Positions 11,613 to 23,268 of a stretch of 64,000 nucleotides of DNA are shown here, piece by piece. The first letter of the stretch is position 1; every line of letters begins with the position of its first letter. Location of the stretch: positions 14,967,910 through 15,031,909 of the forward strand of contig CM028329.1 in NCBI GenBank assembly GCA_016647705.1, given 5' to 3'. Made by a program: the position numbers and the translations under genes. This DNA comes from Eucommia ulmoides. Taxonomy: Eukaryota > Streptophyta > Magnoliopsida > Garryales > Eucommiaceae. The notes under the pieces are model-generated. The model made no database searches. It saw only the letters and a program-made list of their open reading frames with translations, and was not told the origin of the DNA.

Positions 11613-13317
11613 TCCTAAAGGATGATGTGCAATATATCCTATAGGATGTGAAAAAGATGACACTCAGTCAATCGGCTCTTAGGTTTGACCGTACCCAAAG
11701 GGTTTTCCTACATATCTCAAATTAATACAAATCAGGTCACATGTAGTTCTAACATGTGAAGTAAATGAAAATTGTGTAGAATTGTTCTGGGTGGGCGAAA
11801 CAAATTTCAAGGTGTCTAGATAGTCTTAGACTAAGGTTAACGATGTATTTAAATATTAATTTTCGTGAGCTGGCTTGACTCAACCACATTAGGGCACCTA
11901 TATATCTCAGACTTAACTGAAAATGAGGTTAAATTAAGTTTAGACACGTAAAGTACATCAATATTTGGTGGAAAAGATTATTGGTTAGAGAAACCAATTC
12001 CTGGGATGTCATAACAATACATGATTGAAAAGGACTAAGAGAATTTACATGATGAAGACCCTCGAGGAAATTCAACACCTAGAGGTGTTTCTTGGCTACA
12101 TCCCACTTGGGACTTCCTGACGAGGGCCAAAAACTTCTTAGGTAAAATTTTACCTCGGATAAAATGTGCCCCAGTTGTAGACTAACACTTGAAGATTCTT
12201 ATTTATTTTTAGGGATTATCAACTTCAATTGGTGATTGGTGTGAGTCTTATATCAAGAAGCTCTCTAAGGAGAAAATCGGAGATAATATGCCCTTGTTCT
12301 AGCTAGGATGACTCCTATCATAGAATCTCAACGGAGAAACCAAATAAAATATGCCCCAGGTCTATATGGGGTGAGTCCCATCACTGTATCTCAACAGAGA
12401 AATTTGATATAATCTGCCCCAGCTCTAGTTGGTGCACATGACTACCTCTTGAGCATTTAAAGGATGCGGTAGTGACCACATGGATTGCCTCTGTATCCTG
12501 AACTAAGCGTGTAATTATAATGTTTGATATAATCCACAAATCCCTTTGGGTTGTTTATGTATATTGATATTTTCATTTTGGATGATGATCACAGGATTAC
12601 CGAACCCCACGTGGGTCGTCTACCTACACTGATTTCCTAGGTTAGGAATCCAATCGAAATGTAGTTTAACCCTCGTTGTGCTATCTCAAATTGTCGACCA
12701 TTCCCTCAAGGGCTTCCGATGTACCTAGTAATCTACCAAGGATCAGGTCTATTTGTAGTTTGCTCACAGGTATCCTTCGTTGTCTACATAACAAAAAGAT
12801 TAGAAATCAATATTCTCAAGGATGTCAAGGGACTTATCGAGAAATGCACCCTAATAGAGGGCTAAGAGAATGTGATAATGTAGACATCTCTCTGACTTCG
12901 ACCAGACCTACTTGGATTTCTCATATACCTTGGTAATTTACCAAAGACAAGTTGAAATACAGTCTGCTAGGAATGGAGGAATTTTGTTTAAGGTGGCGAC
13001 CGAAGCTATAATGGTTTAACGTATCCTGATATTTACGAATATTGAGACTAACACCTAATTCCTCCTTGGTTGATTAAAGTTGATATGATTAAATCTTGAT
13101 TTGATAAGTAATCGTTATATTTGATATGGTTCAATCCCGATTGATTGGGGGATTTTTATTATTAAGCAACTCTTTGGGGATTTTAATTTTTGATGACATG
13201 ATTTAATCCCAGTTAGTGTGGAATTTTCTTGTTAATGGAAACTGAACCCGTATTATGGGTTGCCTACTCATCTCAAACAACTGAGAATCAGGTCGGCACG
13301 TAATTCCTCTTTGATTG

Positions 13318-13655
13318 GATGAGGGATTTAAATGTTGACGACCGTACCTTAAAAAGGTTTCCAATGTATCCCGAACTCACTAAGAATTAGGTTGAACATA
13401 GTTCATCTTCTTTTAGTTTTTAACCGAACCCAAGAGGTTTTTTTTATGTATATCGGACTTTGTTGGGATTCAGGTTGACGCATAGTTCCTCATCCTCAAG
13501 TTGTTAACCAAACCCATGAGGGTTTTCTATGTATCCCGGACTTGCAGGGAATCAAGCTGACACGTAGTTCCCAGCTCTTTAAGTTGTCAATCGAACCCAT
13601 AAGGGTTTCCTACGTATCCCGGACGTTGTCGGGAATCAGGTTAACACGTAGTTCC
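13318..13655. repeat. Degenerate tandem repeat of about 85 bp, four units
   Basis: Each unit has an AACCGAACCCA(T/A)(A/G)AGGGTTT part, then TACGTATCCCGGAC, a short GG dyad and AATCAGGTTGACACGTAGTTC. Units end near 13,408, 13,493, 13,572 and 13,655. The TATCCCGGACTTG...CGGGAATC part can fold as a short hairpin. Confidence 0.75.
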
Positions 13656-15855
13656 AAGATAGGCTGAATTTAATTAAGTTTGTTATGATTTGAGGACTTT
13701 ATTTTACGTCATGAGACAAAATAATCATTGTTTCCATCAGGAAAACATGGATAGGATGAAATGTGCCCCAGTCATAGACTGGGTCAATGACTAGATAAGT
13801 TCCATCGGGGAATCTAATTCGATACTTCCTATCGTGAGATTCGTGATTATTAATAGTGTAAAAATATGCCCCAGCCTAGGGGCTAGAGAAGAGACTAATT
13901 AATTGCAGGATTATGTATATAAATCAATTTGTCTCGCTATTTATCGGGGGTGATGGAAAATGAATTCAAGATTTTATTGATTTAAATCGGCGAAGGTGCT
14001 TACTGATGGGTTTATTATTATATGTACTTGTTCTTTGATAGTCTTAGATATCATCTTTTATTTCACCGGATTGATTGTGTAACTTAATTAGTTATGTCTT
14101 GAAATATCACTACTTCTCTTATCGTGTTATATTTATTTAGTATTTTGATGTTTCTCCTACGAGAGATGGGTTTTAAATTTTGGTATATCACACTTTTAGG
14201 GCGGGAGTTTTTAACTCGGTTTTCTTGATTATACCTTAATTTTAGTAATAACACCTACTTAAACTAAAGAAGGTAGAATCGCAACTACTATTCTCGAAGG
14301 GATGAGCTCAAACCCCTATCCCTAGTGCTCGGCTAGTAATGAATCGTTAGATATTAATCATGGTCACTCATGGTTGTTTCTATAGAATAACGGCAGTGGT
14401 GAGTCTGACATGTCTTCTAAAAGTCACGTAATAATTCTAAAAAATTCCAACTTGTACTCTTAAGTCAAAACCCTAGTAATAAAACCTTGATTTTTATTTT
14501 TAGATGACACTATATCAGCCGTTGGTTCTTTGAGTGATAGTGGCAGTCGTCTTTCCATTCTTGTGGGAAGGGAAAAGCCCCCGAGACCTCACTGAGAAGG
14601 TGTGTTTTAAAATGCTCCTGAGGTTAGCCAAGGGCATCGGTACTTAGTATTTCTGATGACGTACCCACCCCTTCCACTTCTACAATTGAGGAGACCTTCA
14701 AAGTGTCTAGAGTCGATGACTCGATGATAGCTGGTTTGTTGGGTGCTCCTATGGATCAGGAGTCTACTCGCCCTTCTGAGGCAGCCGAGATGGTAGAGGA
14801 TCCAAACTATGTCAATCTAGAGGATGAGATACCTGACTAGGGCATTCTTCATGATTTCCTAGGAGATAACTTCGAGCTTGGTGATTGTTACGCACGAGGA
14901 TTCACAACCTTTTCCTCCTCGTGGTAATTGGACTACACGCAAGTGTACGAGGTCTAGTTTTAATATAATGGATTTTGTAAGATCGGATATCATTCCACTG
15001 GGAAGGCAGGTAATTCGGTTGAGTATTACGATTTCAATAGTTTCATATTATCTCGACTAATCAAATTTTGTTTGTTTTCTAATTAATATACTAAGATAAA
15101 CGACAACTATGAAGTTAGTTTTAATTACACTAATTACTTAGGCATTTATTTATTTCACATAATGTATAATCAAAGTCATTAAGTTAGCTATAATGGTTTC
15201 TATCTAGTCCGACAATCTCTGTATCGATAACTCCTCCGCTACCCCTCCCGGGTGTAAGACGGGGGATTACACGACTTCGTGTCAATGAGGAAGTCCCCTT
15301 CAATGCCTTAATGACCCTAGGTCGCAAGAGTCTTTAGCCAACATCATGGATTGCATACGTTCTAACGCCCTCCCGGGTCGTTAGAACGTCACGTTGTATT
15401 TACCCTAGTCCGAATCCAGAGTTACCTCTCCCGAGTGTCAAACCCCATATTCTCGGTTTATCAATACAAGAACAATATCAAGAATAATGGTAAACACAAT
15501 CGGATTTAGACAAACAACACATTAAAGTAACACTAATTCATTCAACTTAACAATTACATGATTTCAACTACACCTAAGTAACATTTAACTAATACTATAA
15601 GATCTTAGCCATATACCATACAAAATAAGAGAGATTCAACATTATTAGATATGAAAAAGTTATTACAAAGATAAAAACAAGAGAGAAACGATCAAATCTG
15701 GAAATGAAACGGTTCACTGTCGCTAATGATCGATCCACAAGTGATTCTTCTTTGTCCGAATGATGAATCTCCTTCTTGATATTCAAAATATAGCTTAAGA
15801 GATTTCCACTAGGGTTAGGGTTTTTCAACTCCCTGTTTCAGACGTGGGAAAGGGG

Positions 15856-15863
15856 TATATATA
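15856..15863 (-). promoter_or_regulatory. E3 LTR TATA box
   Basis: TATATATA flanked by CCT and CCCC on the minus strand, about 50 bp downstream of the palindrome array. The same array-TATA spacing recurs in S1, E5 and E6 LTRs, so this is the likely start region for the genomic RNA. Confidence 0.6.
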
Positions 15864-15909
15864 GGCCTAGGGGTTCAAAAATATCTAAACAGATATTTTG
15901 GGCTGTTCT

Positions 15910-16285
15910 GCGATTTCCGCCTAAGCGGTAGAAACTTCGCTTAGGTGGAGTTTAAGTCAGTTAGAATTCCTCCTAGGCGATGGTTTCTTCGCCTAGGCGG
16001 AGCACTAACTTCTTGGGCCCCTATTCTTTCTGACGAATTTCTGCCTAGGCGGTAGCAACTTCGCCTAGGCGGATTTACAGCAGTGCAGCTCTTCCAGCAG
16101 TTCAGCACTTCCAGCGTTCTGATAGATTTCTGCCTAGGGGGATTCAATATTTCGGCCCTTGCAACCTTCTGACAGATTTTCGCCTAGGCGGTGGAAACTT
16201 CGCCTAGGCAGATTCCATTCTTCAGCTTTTGCAACTTTCTGGTGAATTTCCGCCTAGGCGGTGGATACTTCGCCTAGGCGGATTT
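15910..16285 (-). promoter_or_regulatory. E3 LTR palindrome array (CTAG centre)
   Basis: At least nine copies of CGCCTAGGCG-type palindromes arranged in pairs. Good copies: 15,990-15,999, around 16,065, around 16,174, and the 12-bp perfect CCGCCTAGGCGG at 16,250-16,261. Pairs are separated by about 10 bp of TGGAAACTT-like spacer, and pair units repeat about every 75-115 bp. The half-site is conserved while spacers drift. Confidence 0.85.
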
Positions 16286-16477
16286 GCACTGTTATTTGAA
16301 ACCTCATTTTTTCATCTTTTTGGCTACCATTTTCTCCACTTTTTCGCTCGGTTTTCCGGTTATTAACTTCCCTTCCCCTGACTAATAAAAACAACTAAAA
16401 AGGTATTCAAACTAAAATAAAATACTCGAAAACTGGCAAATTTGGTTTAAAATTAGATAGGTATTTTACACCTATCA

Positions 16478-18189
16478 AATACCCCCAAACTTGGAATTTT
16501 GCTAATCCTCGAGCAAAATGCCCTAATGCTAAATAGCACTAACTACACTAATTAGCTACATCCTAAACTACAGATACGTAATCATTAACAATAAGAAGTA
16601 CACACCTGTGAGATGTAAGTTTAGTCAAAGAAACCACGATATTCTTCCCTCAACAACCCATAATCAGATCCGGTTAAGGAATAACACACACCACGTTGTG
16701 TTCCAGAATTTCAACACTCAATATCAGTTCAAATCATTTTAGATCCTATTGAAATGTGTGTGTGAGAGAACTCGGATATATAACAGATCAAACGCCAGAT
16801 TGGATTATTCAATGAATAAGGTCATGACTTAAACTTGTTGAAACATTCAGGAAAGCTATATGCTTGACTGGGCTCAACTATCCACTAATGTAGGTTCAGA
16901 CATTCACCGAGGTCAATAGGGCTTGGTTTGGCTTTGGAGAATGGCCAAGGGTATGGTAGAAATAGAACTCGTTATAATTATAACGATACCCGAGGCACAA
17001 ATGCTTGTCGCTAAATCTCTCTCATAACCCCCTTATCTTTGAAGATATTACCCTGAACATGATTTAGTAAAATTTTATTCACTTGTCACAACAACCGAAT
17101 TTAAACACTATATTCACATAGGTATTTTTAATTTTTTATTTTTTTATTTTTTTAACACATACCCCCAAATTTATTCAAATTTATACAATTTTAGGGGCGT
17201 TGTTAATACAACTAAAGGATTGACAAGTGAATACTCCTATACTTAACCAAAAGTATTTTAAACTGAAACCCCGATTACCCGCTTCAATTTAGCATAATCT
17301 AATGCTACTTGTTTTTACTCAATTTTCACTTTTATTCCTTGCGACAATGGTTTTGAAAGATTTACTTGGTTAAAGTATAGAACCAAGTTCAGAACACAAA
17401 ATTTTTTATGGCTTCGATAGGAGAACGAGGGAATAACTTTTTAGGTTAGTTTCAAACGGTTCAAGCGATGAAAATGAAGGCCTATATCATGCCTCCGGAA
17501 TTACCTTACCTATAATTTCACCTCAAGCCTCCCCCAGTCAAGTTCTAAATTCCTTGTTTCTGTCATGAATTTATTATTGAATAATCGGCATCAAATCGTT
17601 CAACTAGTTATATAATGAGTTTATGCAATCGTACGATTTAGGATCAAAACAATTTTTACCTAATCTACATGCGCACACAAAACACACGTGAATGGCATTA
17701 CCCCCGATCTCAAAATGCAATTTAGGGGGTAAGTTCATCATCGGGACATGGTTTGGACGAACTCAAAAACTCAACATGCACGTACAACTATATTCATTAA
17801 CAAATCTACTTTAATTCTACAAACTAGAATTGCCTATGCAAATTATCCTTACACATGCATAGCTAAACATTACACATGCATAACAAAAAGAATTTCAAAA
17901 TTTACAAAAAAATTTAACATTAATATCATTATAAACTACAATTTGTACACAAAAAGAATTTTTGTCCCTTTTTACATCAAAAATATTTTCATCCTTCATA
18001 TGCCCCCCCAAAAAAAACAAAAAAAAACTACTTGCTTGCGTTACATAGCATATATACCCCTAAACGTGAACGAGGTAGTGTCCTCACTGCCTAGCAACGA
18101 ACCCAATAGCAGAATAGACAAATATGTATGGAAACCTAGGGTGGACACATACCTAGGAGGGAAGACTTACAAGTCTAACCTCCTACCGT
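16478..18189 (-). other. E3 polypurine tract and 3' UTR
   Basis: The polypurine tract reads CAAGTTTGGGGGTATT (minus strand, 16,478-16,493) against the LTR and primes plus-strand DNA synthesis. The rest is a 1.7-kb non-coding 3' UTR, preserved in order in E2, E5 and E6, including the words TTTTGCTCGAGGA and CATTCACGTGTGTTTTGTG. A second polypurine-like stretch (TTTGGGGGTATGTG) occurs near 17,158-17,172. The 17,748-18,224 plus-strand open frame is a by-product of AT-rich UTR sequence. Confidence 0.7.
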
Positions 18190-19293
18190 TCATTGTGGAG
18201 GAGATGGCGGTGGTGGCTCATTAGTCTCGGAAGGCGGCACTGGCGTATAACGCGCTATGTTGATTCCGAAATGTTTGAATATAACTCTTTGGTTTTGATC
18301 TTGTTGCTGAATGTAGGACTCCATATAGTTCTCCATTCGAGCCAGATTAGCTTGTAGTTGGCTCATATCGAACTGGAGACTACAGACGTCTCGTAAAATC
18401 TGGATGATTTGGCCGCGGCCAGTTGTAGGCATCGGTGGCTCTGAAGGGCCGGTTTCTTCCTCTTCATGACCCTCTTCTCCTTCTCCTGGTCTGGATTTCC
18501 ATACCGTGTTAATCATTACAAGATCCAGTGGCTTTACAGGTGGAAAGGGGCTTATGGACGTGATACGAACTCCGACTCGTTGAAAGAGCGTGGTGAGGAA
18601 TGAGGAAAAATGAAGGCCACCCTTCTTCGTCATGGCAGTATGAATTATGGACGAATAAATGTGCCAGCTGACATTTACGGGTATCCCTTTATCAATGCCG
18701 TAGAGCATAAACGCTCGCTCTTTGGTCACATTGGACAAATGGGTGGTCGGGAGCAGATTGGCACAGATAAATGAATGCCAAATCTTTGGGATCGGTTTCA
18801 GAAACCGAGACTTGAAGATCGCCTGACCTTGCCATGTGTTCGTCCACTGGGCATTTCCCGTTATCAGGGTTTGAATCACCGCACTCATAAATGGTGTGGC
18901 GACGTCGGATAGATCTCTTGAGGCTTTGGGCCCCGTCAATCCCAACAATTCATTAAAATGATTATCACTGAATAGGACGGAAATGTTTTCGACCCGTGTT
19001 TGAAACCCCGTGGCCTCCTCAATGTTTGCATAAAATTCTCGCACAAGGGTTAATTCTCCTGTCGGGGGTGGAGCACAGAACTGTTCCCATCATCTTTGTA
19101 CGATAACAGTTCTGATTTCTTCCGGGAGTTCATTCAACGGTCCGAACCCCCTCTGACGGATCCCTGGCCGCTTACTCTCATGTTCTTTATACCGATCCTC
19201 AGCCTGCTTAGAAACAAATTTTAGAGAATTGTAGTCTGAAGTAAGCGGAGGTTCGTCTGTTCTTGGTTGCTTGGCAGCACGTCGCTTTGCCAT
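18190..19293 (-). pseudogene. E3 third ORF: plant transposon-associated protein, one nonsense codon
   Basis: A 367-codon frame, start ATG 19,291-19,293, interrupted only by TGA at 19,090-19,092. The product has a basic N-terminus (MAKRRAAKQPR), then a conserved core: RGFGPLNELPEE, VREFYANIEE, then FLKPIPKIWHSFICANLLPTTH, then GWHIYSS, FFTTLFQR-like and a proline/glutamate-rich tail. This corresponds to the family I know as the putative plant transposon protein domain, common in Athila-type elements downstream of pol. Its biochemical role is unknown to me; it shows no transmembrane helices, so it is not an obvious envelope protein. The same frame is found broken in E5 and E6. Confidence 0.8.
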
Positions 19294-19944
19294 TTTCCCT
19301 GAAAATCAAAATCACAACACCAACCACAATAATAACAATAGAACAAGCAATTCAAACCCTTGTCAGCGAACATACAATTCCCTATTTTATCAAACATATG
19401 CCAATCAAAGCCAAATAATACAAAACTCACAAGATATCCCACCAACCATAACCAAATCACATTTTTGTCACAATGTAGCCCAAACTAAATGATTCACATC
19501 GTATATCAACACAAAAACATGATAGGGTTTACCATTTATCATTCCTCAATCCCAAATAACATGAAAATCGCAACTTAGGGTTTAAATGGGTTTAGGGTTC
19601 CAATCAAATCCAATGATTTTTGAAATAAATGAGCAAATAAAGCAAATAATTCAACAACTAAATGAAAAATAGGATCATTGACACTTGTTGAAACATTTTA
19701 TCAAATTAGTGGAGAATGGCGATTCCACACTGTTTCACCGTTTGAACCCTAATTTTTGATAATGGGAAGAGGAATTCCACGTTTTGGGCGAAGATTCTTG
19801 GTGAAAATCCAAGTTTTTAGCACTATAGAATGAATCTTTAGAGGGAGGAAGGAATTTGGGATGGTAAAGTTGAGAGGTTTCTTGAAATTTTTAGGAGAAA
19901 AATGCCGTTTGCGAAGTGGACTGTGCATTTTAAAATAGGGTTCA
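19294..19944 (-). promoter_or_regulatory. E3 leader of the third ORF with a spliceosomal-type intron
   Basis: On the minus strand the ATG is preceded by TTTTGATTTTCAG then GGAAA, a good plant 3' splice site (AG at 19,299-19,300). About 386 bp upstream the sequence CAACAAGTGTCAATG aligns with CAACAAGTAAGTGTC in E5 and the same GTAAGTG in E6, so a 5' splice site existed and has lost four bases here. The intron is T-rich, as in plants. Further upstream lies an AATTAGGGTT motif typical of plant leaders. Together this looks like a gene-style 5' leader between pol and the third ORF. Confidence 0.6.
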
Positions 19945-20350
19945 TGTAAATCCGCCTAGGCGGTGGTTTTTTCGCCTAGGCGAAATAGCGCCTTTTTCTT
20001 TTTAAAAACCTTCTGGTGTTAATTCGCCTAGGCGGTGTTTTTTCCGCCGGGGTGAGTTTACACCAGTGTGAAACCCCCGATTTCATGTAAATCTGCTTAG
20101 GCGGTGGGTTTTCCGCCTGAGCGAGTTTACACCAGTGTGAAACTCAGCTTTTCTTCAATTTTTTGCATAGGCTGTGGTTTTACCGGCTGGGCGAACTTAC
20201 GGCAGTGTAAAAATTTAAGCTTTTTGCTTCCTATTTCCGCCTAGGCGGTGGTTTTTCCGCCTAGGCGAAGTTACGCCAGTAAGTTTCCTTAGCCTTTTTG
20301 TCCATTTTTCGCCTGGGCGGTGGTTTTTTTGCCTAGGCGAATTTTTGCCA
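19945..20350 (-). promoter_or_regulatory. E3 internal palindrome array
   Basis: About six units of ~70 bp, each holding two CGCCTAGGCG-type palindromes separated by GGTTTTT(C) and followed by a word resembling AATTTACACCAGTGTGAAA. The best copy is the perfect 12-mer CCGCCTAGGCGG at 20,237-20,248. Same motif and pairing as in the LTR array, but located between pol and the third ORF. Confidence 0.85.
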
Positions 20351-20609
20351 ATGTGGACTTAAGATGGATTCCTTTAGGTTTTCACACTGTTTTTCTACAC
20401 CTCTTATTTCCTCTTCATTCCTCAAATGAGTTCTAGCATGCAAATCAATCCTAAGTGTCTAGCCTTATTAATTCACCACAAAAAATAGTATTACGAGATC
20501 AATGCGATCTCCAAAAAGTAATTTATATAAAAGTTGGGAATATACGTTACCCTCGATGACAAATCAAAAAATGTTGCTTGGTTTTACGTCCCTAACATGG
20601 ACGTTGATG

Positions 20610-21726
20610 AATTCTGGCTCTATCCTTCAACGAGTGAGATGTTTTCCACAACTTGCTCTTCATCCTTGAAGTAATGCTTGATCCGCTCCCCGTTAACTCG
20701 AAAAGTTCGTCCGTCTTCGCCTTATAGCTTGATAGTACCAAATGGATAAATATGCTTGATCTGGAACGGTCCAGACCATCGGGACTTCAACTTTCCGAGA
20801 AAGAGTTTCAGCCTTGAATTAAACAATAAAACCTATTGGCCCAGACTGAACTCCCTCCGGACTATCATTTTATCATGCCACCTCTTCATTTTATCTTTGT
20901 AGAGCTTGGCATTCTCATAAGCCTCGTGCCGGAATTCCTCCATTTCATTCAATTGGAGGAGACATTGCGCACCAGAAGCCTTTATGTCAAAATTGAGTTT
21001 CTTAATTGCCTAGAATGCACGGTGCTCCAATTCAACAAGTAAATGACATGCTTTCTCAAACACAAATCGATATGGAGACATACCGATCGGTGTCTTAAAA
21101 TTCGTTCGTTAAGCCCATAAAGCATCATCAAGCTTCACCGCCCAATCATTGCGATTAGTATGAACCGTTTTCTCCAGAATTAGCTTGATTTCTTGGTTTG
21201 AAACTTTAGCTTGGCCATTTGTCTGTGGGTGGTATGGTAGCGCCACCTTGTGTCTAACCCCATACTTTACCAACAAAGCATTAAGCATTTTGTTACAAAA
21301 GTGGGTTCCCTCATCACTGATTAAGGCTCGAGGTGTCCCGAACCGTGTCATGACATTGTGCTGAAGGAACTTCAAAACCACTTTGGCATCATTTGTAGGT
21401 GTTGCTACTGTATCAACCCATTTAGACACATAGTCTACCACTAACATAATATACTCCTTACCAAATGACGGCAGAAATGGCCCCATGAAGTCTACGCCCC
21501 ACACATCAAATAACTCAAGCTCAAGAATTGACGTCAGTGGCAATTCATGCCTTCTCGATATGTTACCCACCCTTTGACATCTATCACAGGTTTTCACAAA
21601 TGTATACGAATCTTTAAACAAAGAAGACCAGTAAAAACCTGATTGAAGTACTTTCGATATTGTACGAGTCGCACCAAAATGGCCACCACAAGGTGATGAA
21701 TGGCAATGGTAGAGAATACTAGCCAT
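20610..21726 (-). pseudogene. E3 integrase
   Basis: Integrase of the Athila lineage in the same frame as the RT/RNase H. Zinc-binding part: HCHSSPCGGHFG then CDRC (about 21,580-21,710). Catalytic DDE residues are present: D in GVDFMGPF, D in LISDEGTHF, E in NQEIKLILEK. The C-terminal part (21,108 down to about 20,610) is readable with stops and ends in the [11 protein letters not shown] and VNGERIKHYF blocks. A TGA at 21,748-21,750 stands where homologues have an arginine, and a TAA follows LWA at 21,109. Would insert the element cDNA. Confidence 0.85.
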
Positions 21727-21747
21727 TTCTTCCTCCGGAACACATCT

Positions 21748-22980
21748 TCAGATCACCTGATCAGCACATTTCTTGAATAGCAATGGCTTGTCCCACAGAT
21801 AATACTTAGCATCAAAAAGAAATTTCTTCCTTTGGGCTCCCGTCAACTCAGGTGGTAACACGTCACATGCAAGATAATTCACAATGTTCGCATACCACGG
21901 AAGTGTATTTTCCATTGAAAATAGTTGTTCGTCAGGGAACACTTCCGTGATGCTAGACTCCTCACCAACGTCTTCTTGAATCAACCTCGACAAATGGTCG
22001 GCAACAACGTTCTCACTCCCCTTTTTGTCCCTGATTTCAGCATCAAATTCTTGCAATAAAAGAATCCACCTTATCAATCTCGGCTTGGCATATTTCTTTG
22101 CAAATAAGTACCGGATAGCCACGTGATCTATGTAGACGATCACTTTTGACCCAATCATATAAGACCGGAACTTATCACAAGCAAAGACCACCGCTAGCAT
22201 TTCTTTCTCAGTCGTGGTGTAATTCTCCTGGGCATCATTCAATGTCTTACTTGCATAATAGATTGATCGAAAGATCTTCTCCTTCTGTTGGCCTAACACC
22301 GTGCCAACGGCATAGTCACTCGCATCGCACATTATCTCAAATGGCATTTCCCAATCCGGAGCGACCATTATTGGAGCCGTGATCAACTTCTTTTTTATCA
22401 CTTTGAAAGCCTCCATGCAAGCCTCATTGAATTCAAATAAGGTATCCTTCTCAAGAAGGTGACATAACGGCTTCACCGTCTTAGAGAAGTCCTTAATAAA
22501 GCGCCAGTAAAAGCCGGCATGCCCCAAGAAACTTCGAACTCCTTTCTCATTAATCGGTGGCGGAAGCTTCTCAATCGTTTCAATCTTTGCTCGGTCCACC
22601 TCAAGCCCCTTAGAAGAGACTCGATGACCTAAGACGATCCTCTCTTTAACCATAAAATGGCACTTCTCCCAATTTAGAACCAAATTCTTCTCTTCACATC
22701 GGTCGAGAACAAGCGCCAGATTGTAGAGACAGTGATCAAATGATAACCCAAAGACTGAGAAGTCATCCATGAAGATTTCTATTTTCTCCTCCACCATATC
22801 AGAAAATATTGCCATCATACACCGTTGGAAAGTTGTCGGTGCATTGAAAAGGCCAAACGGCATACGTCGATAAGCAAACGTTCCATACGGGCATGTGAAA
22901 GTAGTCTTCTCTTGGTCCTCTGGTACAATGGCTATTTGATTGTAACTTGAATAGCCATCAAGAAAGCAATAGCTAACCCA
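21748..22980 (-). pseudogene. E3 reverse transcriptase (C-terminal part) and RNase H
   Basis: Open for 371 codons below 22,863 and readable up to about 22,980. Contains the [15 protein letters not shown] and [10 protein letters not shown] motifs (catalytic DD), the [13 protein letters not shown] connection block, and an RNase H with D (IMCDASD), E ([10 protein letters not shown]), D (VYIDHVA) and D (VADHLSR) all present. The RT fingers, upstream of [10 protein letters not shown], are missing: E4 sequence begins there. Product would copy element RNA to DNA and degrade the RNA strand. Confidence 0.88.
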
Positions 22981-23244
22981 TCGAAAAGTTTAGTAGTTTA
23001 CACTCCCTCGGGAAAAAATAATTCGAAAACTAGAATAGCAATTCCTTATATCGATGCCAAGCACAATAAAACGACTTAGAATCCCATTAAAAGAAATGCA
23101 TCAATACTTGTTGATCTAACATCTTTAAGTACCCTACATGAGAAATAAAAAACAAAACTACAAACAAAAATTATAAAGAAAAGAAATGCCTAAATTAAAA
23201 TCAAGTTATTTACTCACAATATCAACAACAATCTAAAAACACAA

Positions 23245-23262
23245 TCCCCGACAACGGTGCCA
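23245..23262 (-). other. E4 primer-binding site
   Basis: Sixteen of 18 positions match the tRNA-Asp complement on the minus strand. It lies six bases from the LTR end (TGGTAGCG on the plus strand at 23,269). Confidence 0.8.
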
Positions 23263-23268
23263 AAAACT

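Larger units (their letters stand above)
11322..14885. other. Non-coding repeat-rich region, Tat/Ogre 3'-UTR-like
   Basis: No ORF is assignable across 3.5 kb. The region is made of degenerate repeated words: variants of CCTACGTATCCCGGAC followed by GGAATCAGGTTAACACGTAG (11,690, 13,340-13,650), and repeated TGCCCCAG (12,171, 12,352, 12,416, 13,762, 13,868). Such tandem-repeated 3' untranslated regions are known from the Tat/Ogre branch of Ty3/gypsy elements; the assignment here is by resemblance only. It joins a truncated E2 LTR on the left and the intact outer edge of the E3 LTR on the right. Confidence 0.45.
14886..16477 (-). mobile_element. E3 3' LTR
   Basis: Complete LTR of 1592 bp, starting TGATAGGTGTAAAA and ending GTGCGTAACA on the minus strand. 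It follows a polypurine tract directly. It holds a palindrome array (15,910-16,285), a TATA box (15,856-15,863) and the CTCCCGGGTGT/CTCCCGAGTGT block (15,240-15,450). Its longer size than the ~1400-bp LTRs is partly due to the larger palindrome array. Outer flank is GTGAT. Confidence 0.9.

Noticed and set aside
17748-18224. 158-codon plus-strand open frame
   Set aside because: Antisense to the 3' UTR and end of E3's third ORF; composition is that of AT-rich untranslated DNA.
18190-19293. Third ORF as an envelope gene
   Set aside because: No signal peptide, transmembrane helix or cleavage motif can be seen; the conserved blocks belong to the plant transposon-associated family.
19945-20350. 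Regularly spaced palindromic repeats resembling a CRISPR array
   Set aside because: Spacers are not unique but near-identical, there are no cas genes, and the context is a plant retrotransposon.
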